From the NCBI RefSeq assembly GCF_006345815.1, contig NZ_VCIG01000001.1:420802-484801 (forward strand): DNA of 64,000 nucleotides. Direction: 5' to 3'. The position numbers and the translations under genes are program-made. The notes under the pieces were generated by a model. The model ran no database searches. It was not told where the DNA came from and saw only the letters and a program-made list of their open reading frames with translations. Positions 48,169 through 56,639 of this stretch are shown here, piece after piece. The first letter of the stretch is position 1. Every line of letters starts with the position of its first letter. This stretch comes from Ochrobactrum sp. CGA5. GTDB lineage: Bacteria; Pseudomonadota; Alphaproteobacteria; Rhizobiales; Rhizobiaceae.

Positions 48169-48957
48169 ATGAGAAAACTTCGCTACCAGCGGCGTCAGTC
48201 ACGCTCTGCAGTATGGGCGCTTCGGCTTGGCTTTTTTGCGCTTGTGCTGCTTGCGATGGCATTCCTTTTGCATCGCTTCTGGACACTGGAGACACCGGAT
48301 CTGGTGCTCGTCGCAGGATTGAGCACCGGTCTTGCCGCGCTGGCCATTCTCTGCTCGGCAAAAGGCTTTCGCAACCTTTGGGTCAATGGCGACAAGGGTG
48401 GTGCGCGCTCTTTCTGGGGCGGCATATTCGCTCTTGCCGTGTTGCTTCCGGTTGGGCTGGTGACGGCACTGTGGTATCTCTCTCCGCCGTTCTACGACAT
48501 CTCTACGGATTTCGAGACGCCGCCGCAATTTCCGCCCAATATGCCGCCGCGTCTGCAATGGATGAATCCGGTGACGGTGGCGGTGAGTGGTGATGCACTG
48601 TCCCAGTTGACCGCCTATCCCGATGTGGTCGGACGCCGTTACGAAGCCGCGCCGGACCGTGTTGCACAAGGGGTCGAGACGGTTCTCACGAGTTTCGGGT
48701 GGCGGGAGATCACGCGCAATGCTTCGTCGCCCGAAAGGAACGCTACACGATTTGCCGTGACGGCGCATAGTTTCATTCTGGGCCTGAAAAGTGATATCGT
48801 TGTCCGCCTGTTCGACGAAGGCGAGACCACCTATGTCGATATGCGTTCGCTGTCCCGTTATGGCAAGCGTGATATGGGGCAGAATGCAGCTTTCATCACC
48901 AGTTTTCTGGGCGCTCTGGAAGGTGAGGTCAACAGGGCTCCGGCTGACGTCGAATAG
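48169..48957 (+). CDS. DUF1499 family membrane protein
   Basis: A 262-residue protein with three hydrophobic helices in its first 110 residues and a C-terminal soluble DUF1499 domain. Domain-type segments are YPDVVGRRYEAAPDRVAQGV, FGWREITRNAS, and TTYVDMRSLSRYGKRDMGQN. Function is unknown. It ends exactly where the convergent metallo-beta-lactamase-fold gene ends, with no base between the two stop codons. Confidence 0.85.
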   Translation: MRKLRYQRRQSRSAVWALRLGFFALVLLAMAFLLHRFWTLETPDLVLVAGLSTGLAALAILCSAKGFRNLWVNGDKGGARSFWGGIFALAVLLPVGLVTALWYLSPPFYDISTDFETPPQFPPNMPPRLQWMNPVTVAVSGDALSQLTAYPDVVGRRYEAAPDRVAQGVETVLTSFGWREITRNASSPERNATRFAVTAHSFILGLKSDIVVRLFDEGETTYVDMRSLSRYGKRDMGQNAAFITSFLGALEGEVNRAPADVE

Positions 48958-49878
48958 TCAGCCGGGAAGATAGATACTGCCGAGCGACGGATCGCCCTCG
49001 GTTATGACCTCACGACGCCCGACCAGATCTTCCAGATGCGCAAGCACGGACAGCGCAGCCGCACCATGCAATCGCGGATCGGTCTCGCGATAGATCGTTT
49101 TCACCATGTCACGGATTGTCCGGTCCCCCTGTAGAACGCGCTCTAAAATGGCACGTTCGCGCATCTTGCGGTGGGCACGCAGGCCGCGAACGAAGGCGGC
49201 AGGCTTGGTCACGGCGCCGCCATGCCCCGGGAGATAGACCACATCATCGCGTGCCAGCAGTTTTTCAAGCGAAACCATATAATCACTCATTGAACCGTCG
49301 GGCGGTGCCACGATAGACGTTGCCCAGGCCATGACATGGTCTGCGGAGAAAAGAATGCCCGTTCCCTTCAAGCCGAACGCCATATGATTTGCGGCATGTC
49401 CGGGCGTATGAACGCCTTCCAAGACCCATCCATCGCCTTCAATCATAGTTCCGTCGGCCAGTGCAATATCTGGAATAAACTCCATATCAGCGCTTGCCTC
49501 AAGCATGTTCGTTTCGCCCGCATAATAGGGGCGGGCAGGGCGATGCGATCCCTCGGCAACGGTGCAGGCGCCGAGACTTTCCTTCAGGCGCTGGGCCAAA
49601 GGTGAATGATCGCGATGGGTGTGGCTGACGAAAATATGGCTGACCGGGCGGCCGGCAATGGCTGCTAACAGAGCGTCGTAATGCGTTTCATCTTCCGGGC
49701 CGGGATCGATGATAGCCAGCGTGTCCGTGCCGATAATATAGCTGTTGGTGCCGTGAAAGGTGAAAGCGCTCGGATTGTTGACGGTGAGGCGCAAAATGCC
49801 TTTACTCAGTTCAACCGGTTTCCCATATTGGGGTGTGAAACTGCTGTCGAAAACAAGCGCCATTGAAGCGGCTTCCAT
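48958..49878 (-). CDS. Metallo-beta-lactamase-fold hydrolase (LACTB2-like)
   Basis: A hydrolase of about 306 residues. The zinc motif is FVSHTHRDHSPLA (HxHxDH), with further ligands in VHTPGHAANHMAF and GILFSADHVMAW, and YLPGHGGAVTKP near the C-terminal side. A winged-helix-like tail (about 225-300) marks it as LACTB2-like, a group including single-strand ribonucleases and thioesterases. The natural substrate is not known. An ATG at 49863 is an equally plausible start. Confidence 0.88.
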   Translation of the reverse strand: MEAASMALVFDSSFTPQYGKPVELSKGILRLTVNNPSAFTFHGTNSYIIGTDTLAIIDPGPEDETHYDALLAAIAGRPVSHIFVSHTHRDHSPLAQRLKESLGACTVAEGSHRPARPYYAGETNMLEASADMEFIPDIALADGTMIEGDGWVLEGVHTPGHAANHMAFGLKGTGILFSADHVMAWATSIVAPPDGSMSDYMVSLEKLLARDDVVYLPGHGGAVTKPAAFVRGLRAHRKMRERAILERVLQGDRTIRDMVKTIYRETDPRLHGAAALSVLAHLEDLVGRREVITEGDPSLGSIYLPG

Positions 49879-50014
49879 TCTTCTTTGGTTTGATTGATGA
49901 AACGGCATAGGCCTTATATAGTCGGGTTGCAAACGTGAACAGTCGCGCGCACTGACAATCGCGTCAGAGGGCAGATTCTGGGGAACTGCCGCCGCGTCAA
50001 AAGTGGAGTTGGAT

Positions 50015-50614
50015 ATGCCTCATAGAGCAAAGTCTCGCGTCGCCACCGCCTCTCTCGCCGCAGAATATCTGCCGACCAGACAACTGGCTCGTGCTTTCTG
50101 GTTTGTCGGGCTTGCGCTGATCGGAACGGCTGTTCTTACTATTTCCGCCAAGATCAAGGTCGATCTGGTCTACGTCAATGTGACGATGCAGACCTTCGCT
50201 CTCTTTGCGATTTCAGCTCTTTATGGTTCGCGGCTCGCCGTGGCGACTGTCGCTCTTTATCTGCTTGAAGGTGCGCTTGGCATGCCGGTCTTTACTGGAA
50301 CACCGGAGAAGGGCATCGGCCTTGCCTATATGGTTGGCCCAACGGGTGGTTATCTGCTCTCCTATCTTGCTGCTGCCTGGATTGTTGGGCGCGCTGCCGA
50401 CAAGGGACTGGCGCGCAACCCCCTTGCTCTCGGGGGTGTAATGTTGCTCGCGGAAGCCGTCATTCTTGTGATGGGCGCAGGCTGGATGGCCTACCTCTTC
50501 GGTCTGGAGAAGGCCGTTATTTTCGGCTTCGGCGCCTTTATCGTTGGCGATCTCGTTAAGCTTGCACTCGCCGCATGCGGTGTGCCTGCTGTGATGTCGC
50601 TTCTGAAGCGCTGA
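50015..50614 (+). CDS. bioY: Biotin transporter substrate-binding subunit BioY
   Basis: A 199-residue membrane protein, the S-component of ECF-type biotin uptake. Family segments are VDLVYVNVTMQTFALFAISA, LYLLEGALGMPVFTG and GLAYMVGPTGGYLLSYLAAA. bioM and bioN, which encode the ATPase and T-component, are not adjacent, so BioY must use partners elsewhere or act alone. A GGAG site lies 6 bases before the ATG. No convincing BioR palindrome is present upstream. Confidence 0.92.
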   Translation: MPHRAKSRVATASLAAEYLPTRQLARAFWFVGLALIGTAVLTISAKIKVDLVYVNVTMQTFALFAISALYGSRLAVATVALYLLEGALGMPVFTGTPEKGIGLAYMVGPTGGYLLSYLAAAWIVGRAADKGLARNPLALGGVMLLAEAVILVMGAGWMAYLFGLEKAVIFGFGAFIVGDLVKLALAACGVPAVMSLLKR

Positions 50615-50639
50615 ATTAGTCTCAGTTGGGGACGTTGTA

Positions 50640-50668
50640 AGCCGGGTCTTTGACCCGGCTTTTTCTTG
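50640..50668 (+). terminator. Intrinsic terminator after bioY
   Basis: AGCCGGGTC, loop TTT, GACCCGGCT followed by TTTTTCTT: a textbook structure. Confidence 0.85.
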
Positions 50669-50755
50669 TTTCGGTTGAAACTGCTTCGCAATTGACAGCA
50701 GCCACATCAACAAGCTTTGTCGCTATAAGAAATCTGTTTCTACAAGGAGGATGAT

Positions 50756-51262
50756 TTGCACTTCGAAACTCTGGTGGTCGAACCGCTGACAAAAGATGCT
50801 TTTGCGCCGTTTGGCGACGTCATTGAGACAGAAGGAGCAGAGCTCCGCCTGATCAACAACGGCACGACCGAGCGATACCACGATCTCGCCCGTGTCGAAG
50901 CCGCTGGCACTGAAGCAAGGGTCCTCATCAATATCTTTCGCGGGCAATCGTTTGAAGCGCCGATCGACATCGTCATGATGGAACGCCACCCTTTCGGCTC
51001 GCAGGCATTCGTTCCGTTGAACGGCAGGCCGTTCCTGGTTGTGGTTGCCGAAGATGATGGAGGCACGCCCGCACGCCCGCGTGTTTTCCTTGCGCGCGGT
51101 GATCAGGGGGTCAACTATTTGCGCAATGTATGGCATCATCCGCTACTGGCGCTCGAACAGAAGTCTGATTTTCTGATTGTCGACCGGGCAGGCAAGGAAA
51201 ACAATCTGGAGGAGTTCTTCTTCTCCGATATCGCCTACCGCATTAAAACGACAAAACCTTAA
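50756..51262 (+). CDS. allA: Ureidoglycolate lyase
   Basis: Splits ureidoglycolate into glyoxylate and urea in urate/allantoin catabolism. The 168-residue protein shows the family segments [52 protein letters not shown] and [16 protein letters not shown]. It starts at a TTG 5 bases behind AGGAGG; the nearby ATG at 50751 is in another frame. It is 21 bases ahead of uraH, with which it forms a small purine-degradation operon; other pathway genes are not in the window. Confidence 0.92.
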   Translation: MHFETLVVEPLTKDAFAPFGDVIETEGAELRLINNGTTERYHDLARVEAAGTEARVLINIFRGQSFEAPIDIVMMERHPFGSQAFVPLNGRPFLVVVAEDDGGTPARPRVFLARGDQGVNYLRNVWHHPLLALEQKSDFLIVDRAGKENNLEEFFFSDIAYRIKTTKP

Positions 51263-51283
51263 TGAGCTTGATCGAGGAATATT

Positions 51284-51640
51284 ATGGGTAAACTTTCCAC
51301 GCATGTTCTCGACACTGCCCATGGCAGCCCTGCGGCGGCAATGCGCGTCGAACTTTATCGAGTTGGCGCAAACGGTGCTGTTGAACTGATTAAGCGCACG
51401 GTGACCAATCTGGACGGGCGCACGGATGCGCCTTTGCTTGCCGGTGATGAACTGCGCGCCGGCATTTACGAGTTGCAGTTTCATGTTGCCGAATATTTTG
51501 AAGGGCGCGGTGCCGAACAAGCCAACCCGCCGTTTCTCGATCTTATTCCGATCCGTTTCGCAATCGCCGATGTCAATGGAAACTACCATGTACCGTTGCT
51601 TGTAAGCCCATGGTCCTACTCAACTTACCGCGGTAGCTGA
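51284..51640 (+). CDS. uraH: 5-hydroxyisourate hydrolase
   Basis: Hydrolyses 5-hydroxyisourate, the product of urate oxidation. The 118-residue transthyretin-like protein starts [15 protein letters not shown], has [12 protein letters not shown] in the middle, and ends in the enzyme's C-terminal YRGS after [12 protein letters not shown]. The YRGS tail separates true hydrolases from transthyretins. It directly follows allA. Confidence 0.95.
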   Translation: MGKLSTHVLDTAHGSPAAAMRVELYRVGANGAVELIKRTVTNLDGRTDAPLLAGDELRAGIYELQFHVAEYFEGRGAEQANPPFLDLIPIRFAIADVNGNYHVPLLVSPWSYSTYRGS

Positions 51641-51708
51641 TCTGGATTTATCCTCTTTCCGGACAGACGAGCTAGACTCCTTGCATTATCCATTGCGAGG
51701 AGTTGTTC

Positions 51709-52545
51709 ATGGACCAAACCCCAAATCTGAAAATGCCCTATATTCTGCCCAGCCAGGCGCAGAAACATGTCACCCACAATGAGGCATTGCGGCTGCTTGA
51801 TGCCATCGTGCACTTAAGCGTCAAATCAAGGAGCCAAGTTGAAACGCCCGAAACACCTGTCAGTGGAGATCGCTATCTCGTGGCTGCGGCTGCTACCGGA
51901 GCGTGGGTCGGAAAAGATGGCGCGATTGCCTTTTTTGTCGATGACGGATGGTTGTTCATTATTCCCGCCACCGGCTGGCAAGCCTATGTCGAAGACGAAG
52001 CACAGCTTCTGGTTTTCGACGGTGCGCTCTGGAACGGCGTTTCGTCGCTTCCAGACAGCCTGTCCTTGTCCATGCTGGGTGTTCACGCCACTGCGGATGC
52101 GGTTAATCGGCTTGCGATCTCGTCGGATGCCAGCCTGTTCAACAATGCCGGTGCAGGTCATCAGGTGAAGGTGAACAAGCAAGCGGTTAGCGATACGGCA
52201 AGCCTTCTGTATCAGACCAACTGGACCGGCTTTGCCGAAATGGGATTGAATGGCAGCAACGATTTCAGCGTAAAAGTAAGCAACGATATCGGACAGTGGC
52301 GGGAGGCGATCAAGATTGATCATTCGACGGGCAATGTTTCGATCGGTTCGGTCTGGCCTCAGACCCGGCTTCAAGTCGACGGCCCAATACGCCCCGCATC
52401 CTATACAGTCGCGGCGCTGCCCGCTGCGGCAATTCACGGTGCGGGCGCTATGGTCTTTGTGACCAATGCTCCATCCGGCGCTGAGATGGCCTATTCCGAC
52501 GGCACCAATTGGCGCAGCATTCGCAACGGCGCAGTCATTGTCTGA
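51709..52545 (+). CDS. DUF2793 domain protein, phage-tail type
   Basis: A 278-residue protein beginning MDQTPNLKMPYILPSQAQKH, the DUF2793 signature, with HNEALRLLDAIV after it and GWQAYVEDEAQLLVFDG further on. The C-terminal half has low-complexity Ser/Asn/Ala sequence and ends AYSDGTNWRSIRNGAVIV, similar to tail-fibre tips. DUF2793 is usually found in prophages or gene transfer agents, but no other phage gene is nearby, so it is probably a relic or a co-opted surface protein. AGGAG lies 6 bases upstream. Confidence 0.83.
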   Translation: MDQTPNLKMPYILPSQAQKHVTHNEALRLLDAIVHLSVKSRSQVETPETPVSGDRYLVAAAATGAWVGKDGAIAFFVDDGWLFIIPATGWQAYVEDEAQLLVFDGALWNGVSSLPDSLSLSMLGVHATADAVNRLAISSDASLFNNAGAGHQVKVNKQAVSDTASLLYQTNWTGFAEMGLNGSNDFSVKVSNDIGQWREAIKIDHSTGNVSIGSVWPQTRLQVDGPIRPASYTVAALPAAAIHGAGAMVFVTNAPSGAEMAYSDGTNWRSIRNGAVIV

Positions 52546-52870
52546 TCATATGTTCCTGAAGCGAGACCTGGTGTCTAGAAAAACAGGGCGACAGAGTGTG
52601 GCGGATTAGTCCGCACTGTTGCCGGAATGCAGTCGGCAGGCCGTAATTTGGCCAAAAGATGTTTGTTAAGCCTCTGAAACGGCGATTGATATAGTCCTCC
52701 CGGAGGACTCATGTTAACGGTGGCAAAAATTTGAATGCTTCGCAGCTACGACGTGAGACAAGCCGCGAAGGGATTGACTAAGCTTTAGTCCCTATTAGTA
52801 GTATAAACAGCCTTATGGCGCTGGAATCGTTCCGGTATTTCTCTCCGGCGGAGAGCGGGATAACACGCGT
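52546..52870. other. Intergenic region upstream of the O-antigen block
   Basis: About 325 bases without a gene. It contains GACTAA-GCT-TTAGTC at 52776-52790, a perfect inverted repeat inside a wider GGGATT...CCC frame, overlapping a TTGACT element, about 80 bases before the next start. It probably holds the wbkD promoter. Confidence 0.5.
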
Positions 52871-54739
52871 ATGAGTTTAAAGTATCCATGGCAGAGATTG
52901 GCGCTTTTGCCCCGCGCCAGCAAACAGATCATTCTGATGCTGAGTGACTGTATTCTGCTGTTGCTGAGCGCTTACCTGGCCTTTGTGATGCGTCTCGGTT
53001 TTGTTTTCGTACCGAACGAGGGGCAGGTTTTTCTGATTCTCATCGCGCCTGTTCTGGCTATACCAGTTTTCATTCGGTTTGGGCTCTACCGCGCCATCAT
53101 CCGCTATTTGGCTGAACGCGCGATCTGGCCTATTTTCCAGGCCACGGCCATTGCAGCGCTTTTCTGGGTCGCGCTTGTCTTCTTGATGGAGCTCTACGGC
53201 GGAGCCGGCCTCCCGCGCTCCGTTCCGCTACTTTACTGGCTTTTAAGCACCGTATTTATCTCTGCCAGCCGTTTCGGGGCAAAATGGCTCTTGCGTAGTT
53301 CCGAGTCCGACAAACGTTATACGAGTTCTGCACTGATCATCGGCGTGGGTGAGCCTGCCCGTCAGCTTGCGACGGCGCTCCGCAGCCATAGCGATACGTT
53401 GGTCGTCGGCTTTGTCGATCCCGATGGCCAACTTAATGGAATGGATATCATCGGACTGCGTGTCTACGCGGTGGAAGACATCCCCGCCTTGGTCGAAAAT
53501 TACGGTATCAAGCAAGTAGTGGTATCGGAACCGGCGTTGGAACAAAAACAGCGGCAGGATTTTGCACGGCTTTTGGGACGTCTTCCGGTGGATACACGTA
53601 TTCTGCCGCCCATCGCCGATCTGACGGCTGGAAAATACCTGGTCAGCTCGCTGCGAAATGTGGAGATCGATGATCTTCTCGGGCGCTCGCCCGTGCCGCC
53701 GGATGCGTCCCTATTGCGAGAGGTTGTCGAAGGTCGGCGCATCATGGTGACGGGAGCGGGTGGTTCGATCGGTAGCCAGCTTTGCCGTACCATTGCGCAA
53801 TGGAATCCAGCTTGCATTGTCTTGTTCGAGTCGAGTGAGTTCGCCCTTTACACTATTGAAAGGCAACTCAAGCAGATGGTCGGTTGCGAAGTCGTGCCAA
53901 TCCTTGGGACGGTCAGCAATCGTGACTGTGTTGAGAAAGCCATTCGCGATAATAATGTCGATACCGTCTATCATTGTGCAGCGTATAAGCATGTGCCGCT
54001 TGTCGAGAAAAACCCGCTGGTCGGCATATTCAACAATGTGTTTGGCACTCTGGAAGTGGCGCAAGCCGCTCTCGACACCGATGTCGAGCGCATGGTTCTC
54101 ATCTCGTCCGACAAGGCGGTTCGGCCGACGAATGTAATGGGCGCAACCAAACGCTGGGCTGAGCTGGTCGTCTATTATTGCGGTTTGCAAGCCGAGCAAT
54201 CCGGAAAGAAGAAAGCGTTCTATTCAGTGCGTTTCGGCAATGTGTTGGGGTCAAACGGCTCAGTCGTTCCGCTTTTTCGTGAACAGATTGCCAATGGCGG
54301 CCCGATTACGCTGACGCATGAGGACATGACCCGCTATTTCATGTCGATTAAGGAAGCGGCCGAACTCATTGTGCAATCTGGTGGCATCGCCGCCTCGGGT
54401 GACACGGTTCTGCTCGAAATGGGCGAACCGGTGAAGATCCGCGATCTCGCCGAGAACATGATCTTGCTGGCAGGACTGACTGTTCGCAACGAGGAGAACC
54501 CGCACGGCGACATTGCCATTGAGACCACAGGGATTCGTGAAGGCGAGAAGATGTATGAAGAACTCTTCTATGATCCGTCACAGGCAAAGGCGACCCGCCA
54601 CCCCAAGATCATGCGCGCACCTCAGGGCAAAAAGGCTGCGGTGGACGTTCCGGCAAGTCTCGCGGCTTTGCGCGCGGCTATGGAAAGCGGCGATGTACAC
54701 GCTGTTCGCAAGGTGCTGTTCGAAGTTATAGCTTCCTGA
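52871..54739 (+). CDS. wbkD: Nucleotide-sugar 4,6-dehydratase, WbpM/WbkD type
   Basis: A 622-residue enzyme of the FlaA1/WbpM class. About four membrane helices (residues 15-135) anchor it; a first Rossmann-like domain follows (SALIIGVGEPARQLATAL), then the catalytic one with GAGGSIGSQLCRTIAQW. The active-site segment is MVLISSDKAVRPTNVMGATK and HCAAYKHVPLVEKNP is also present. It likely converts UDP-GlcNAc to UDP-4-keto-6-deoxy-GlcNAc, the precursor of quinovosamine. In Brucella a gene of this type, wbkD, neighbours wbkF. Its 3' end overlaps the convergent wbkF-type gene by 14 bases. Confidence 0.87.
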   Translation: MSLKYPWQRLALLPRASKQIILMLSDCILLLLSAYLAFVMRLGFVFVPNEGQVFLILIAPVLAIPVFIRFGLYRAIIRYLAERAIWPIFQATAIAALFWVALVFLMELYGGAGLPRSVPLLYWLLSTVFISASRFGAKWLLRSSESDKRYTSSALIIGVGEPARQLATALRSHSDTLVVGFVDPDGQLNGMDIIGLRVYAVEDIPALVENYGIKQVVVSEPALEQKQRQDFARLLGRLPVDTRILPPIADLTAGKYLVSSLRNVEIDDLLGRSPVPPDASLLREVVEGRRIMVTGAGGSIGSQLCRTIAQWNPACIVLFESSEFALYTIERQLKQMVGCEVVPILGTVSNRDCVEKAIRDNNVDTVYHCAAYKHVPLVEKNPLVGIFNNVFGTLEVAQAALDTDVERMVLISSDKAVRPTNVMGATKRWAELVVYYCGLQAEQSGKKKAFYSVRFGNVLGSNGSVVPLFREQIANGGPITLTHEDMTRYFMSIKEAAELIVQSGGIAASGDTVLLEMGEPVKIRDLAENMILLAGLTVRNEENPHGDIAIETTGIREGEKMYEELFYDPSQAKATRHPKIMRAPQGKKAAVDVPASLAALRAAMESGDVHAVRKVLFEVIAS

Positions 54740-55733
54740 AGCGTCCGCGAAAATCCAGCAGCAAGACCAGCGTCGCGACAATGGCCACAAGCAGGAAGGC
54801 GATCTGGGTGATTGTGTGATCGAGAGTGAGCAACCCTATGGCGCAGGCAATGAGGAACAGGTTCAGAAGCGACACGTGGCCGACGACCTTTAACACGCTC
54901 CAGCCCGAGCGCTTTGCCGCTTGATAGGCATGTTTGGAATGCGCTTTCAGGATGTTCTCACCCTGACTTAACCGCATCACGATGGTCGTGCCTGCATCGA
55001 GAATATAATAAAGCGGCAATATCAGCGCCACCGCGATATGCGTTTCGCGCGCGAGCAGGATCAGAGCCGTACCTGTGATCAGGCCGAGTGGCAGACTTCC
55101 AGAATCGCCCAGAAAAATTGTTGCTGGAGGTCGGTTGAACAGGGCAAACCCCAATACTCCACCCGCTGCGATGATGCCAAGGCCACCGCTTTCCAATCCG
55201 GCAAGACCGAGAGCCGCTAGAATGCCGATTCCAGTCAGCGGGAGCCCTATCCCTGCGGCGGTCATGAGATCAAGCCCATCCATGAAATTGGTGACATTGA
55301 TCGCTATCACCAGTGCAAAGACAATCAGCGCTGCCTCCAGCCAGTGGGGCAGGAGGTCTGGCAATAACCGGAAATCCGGCCCCAGACCGTAGACAACCAG
55401 TCCGGCAGCAATGAATTGCGATCCCAGCCTGATGATCTCCGAGAGCTCATAGCGGTCGTCCAACCCGCCGACAATCCAAAGCAGCAGCGAAGCGCCGGAA
55501 AGACAGAGCGCCAGATGCGTGTTGATTTCCAGATCTGGCGCAAAGATGAGCAAGGTCACGATGATAGCGGGGATAAGCGCCAGCCCACCAATCTGCCGTG
55601 CGACCGTTGTGTGGTTGGAACGCGAACTCATACGCGCCGAGAGAAAACGCTCGGGCAAGAGCCGGTTTAGCAGATAAAGACCGATGCCGCACAAGGCGGC
55701 GCCGAAGAGAAACGAAATCAACAAAGCTAGCAT
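54726..55733 (-). CDS. wbkF: Undecaprenyl-phosphate sugar-1-phosphate transferase, WbkF/MraY type
   Basis: An integral membrane protein of about 335 residues, related to MraY and WecA. Marks are IVGGLDDRYELSEIIRL (DD pair), the catalytic region VTNFMDGLDLMTAAG, FLGDSGSLPLGLITG, and AHSKHAYQAAKRSGW (the HxxH loop). It loads the first sugar phosphate onto undecaprenyl phosphate to start O-chain synthesis. A TTG at 55766 is an alternative start. It opposes wbkD and ends inside its last codons. Confidence 0.86.
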   Translation of the reverse strand: MLALLISFLFGAALCGIGLYLLNRLLPERFLSARMSSRSNHTTVARQIGGLALIPAIIVTLLIFAPDLEINTHLALCLSGASLLLWIVGGLDDRYELSEIIRLGSQFIAAGLVVYGLGPDFRLLPDLLPHWLEAALIVFALVIAINVTNFMDGLDLMTAAGIGLPLTGIGILAALGLAGLESGGLGIIAAGGVLGFALFNRPPATIFLGDSGSLPLGLITGTALILLARETHIAVALILPLYYILDAGTTIVMRLSQGENILKAHSKHAYQAAKRSGWSVLKVVGHVSLLNLFLIACAIGLLTLDHTITQIAFLLVAIVATLVLLLDFRGRFRKL

Positions 55734-55950
55734 CGTGAATACCAAAAATACACTCTTCCGTAGCAAGTAGCAGCTTTGAAGCTGGACACAAATCGGCGAT
55801 TCTATTCTGGGAGCAGGCGGAGATTATATCCAGTCGAAAACGTTCTTCACAGAACCCGTAACCTTGAACGGGATTTCGTGATTAGGCGATTGCGCTCAGG
55901 TTTCGAAGCGGCTATAAGGCCGCGCAACCGATTGCTTCGGTTTGATTTGT

Positions 55951-56025
55951 TGGGGCGTAGCCAAGCGGTAAGGCAGCGGTTTTTGGTACCGCCATTCCCT
56001 GGTTCGAATCCAGGCGCCCCAGCCA
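55951..56025 (+). tRNA. tRNA-Gln (anticodon TTG)
   Basis: A 75-base cloverleaf with encoded CCA. Acceptor arms TGGGGCG and CGCCCCA pair, the anticodon stem GCGGT/ACCGC encloses loop TTTTGGT with anticodon TTG reading CAA, and the T-arm contains GGTTCGAATCC. It sits at the border between WbkD/F genes and the decayed IS and wzm/wzt block. Confidence 0.95.
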
Positions 56026-56038
56026 TGAATCGTGATTC

Positions 56039-56059
56039 AAATCAAAATTTTATTGATTT
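56039..56059 (+). terminator. AT-rich hairpin after tRNA-Gln
   Basis: AAATCAA, 7-base loop, TTGATTT, then TTGCTT, 13 bases after the tRNA. A second small stem TTTCCCA/TGGGAAA follows at about 56069. Either may end the tRNA transcript. Confidence 0.5.
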
Positions 56060-56303
56060 TGCTTAGTGTTTCCCAAGGTGGGAAACCTCGCTTTCTTTCG
56101 AACTTGCCGAATGTGCACTTAACTGTGACACAGAGCTATGACACATGCCGATTCGCCTTATTCGGTTTGTCTCGTAAGCTCCAAACGGCGAGCATCTTAT
56201 GGCAGTCAGACATCAGGTTCAGAATCTTCAACGGTGTGGAAATATTTTTTATTGGCATCCGCGTCTCCCGTCACGGATGAGCGCGCATATCGGCGCGCGT
56301 CTG

Positions 56304-56612
56304 TCAATCGACCACGTTAAAGAAGCGGCCGCGCGTGCTGTTGCGTATGAGCGCTCGGGCAATCGCGATAGCCAGATGGCTCTTGTCCATTCCCGTGCCG
56401 CCGACGAGAACAACGTTGCGCTGGTCGGCAAAGAAGGTGCCGGTGGCCAGTTCCCGCATCAGGATTTCATTGACGGGTTGGTCGGTGAAGTCGAAGTCGT
56501 CGATGTCTTTTGCCAACGGCAGCTTGGCAATACTGAGCTGGTAGCGAATGGACCGGGCCTGTTTTTCGGCGATCTCCGACTGCAGAAGGTCACCGACAAT
56601 GTGTGGTGGGTT
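56304..56612 (-). pseudogene. istB remnant (transposition ATPase)
   Basis: About 100 codons of the AAA+ helper ATPase of IS21 elements. HIVGDLLQSEIAEKQARS and LPLAKDIDDFDFTDQPVNE are family sequence. The Walker A is damaged: GGTGMDKSHLAIAIA instead of GGTGTGKTHLAIAIA. The frame stops right after RGRFFNVVD, where intact relatives continue, so at least half of the protein is missing. It cannot be functional. Confidence 0.8.
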
Positions 56613-56639
56613 CGTGCTGCCTCTCGATGCCGTTGCCCG

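Noticed and set aside
49915..49935. BioR-like box TTATATAG upstream of bioY
   Set aside because: Only one half fits the TTAT-N2-ATAA pattern; the symmetric half is missing.
55951..56025. Integration (att) site at the tRNA-Gln 3' end
   Set aside because: No second copy of the tRNA 3' end and no integrase gene were seen in the window.
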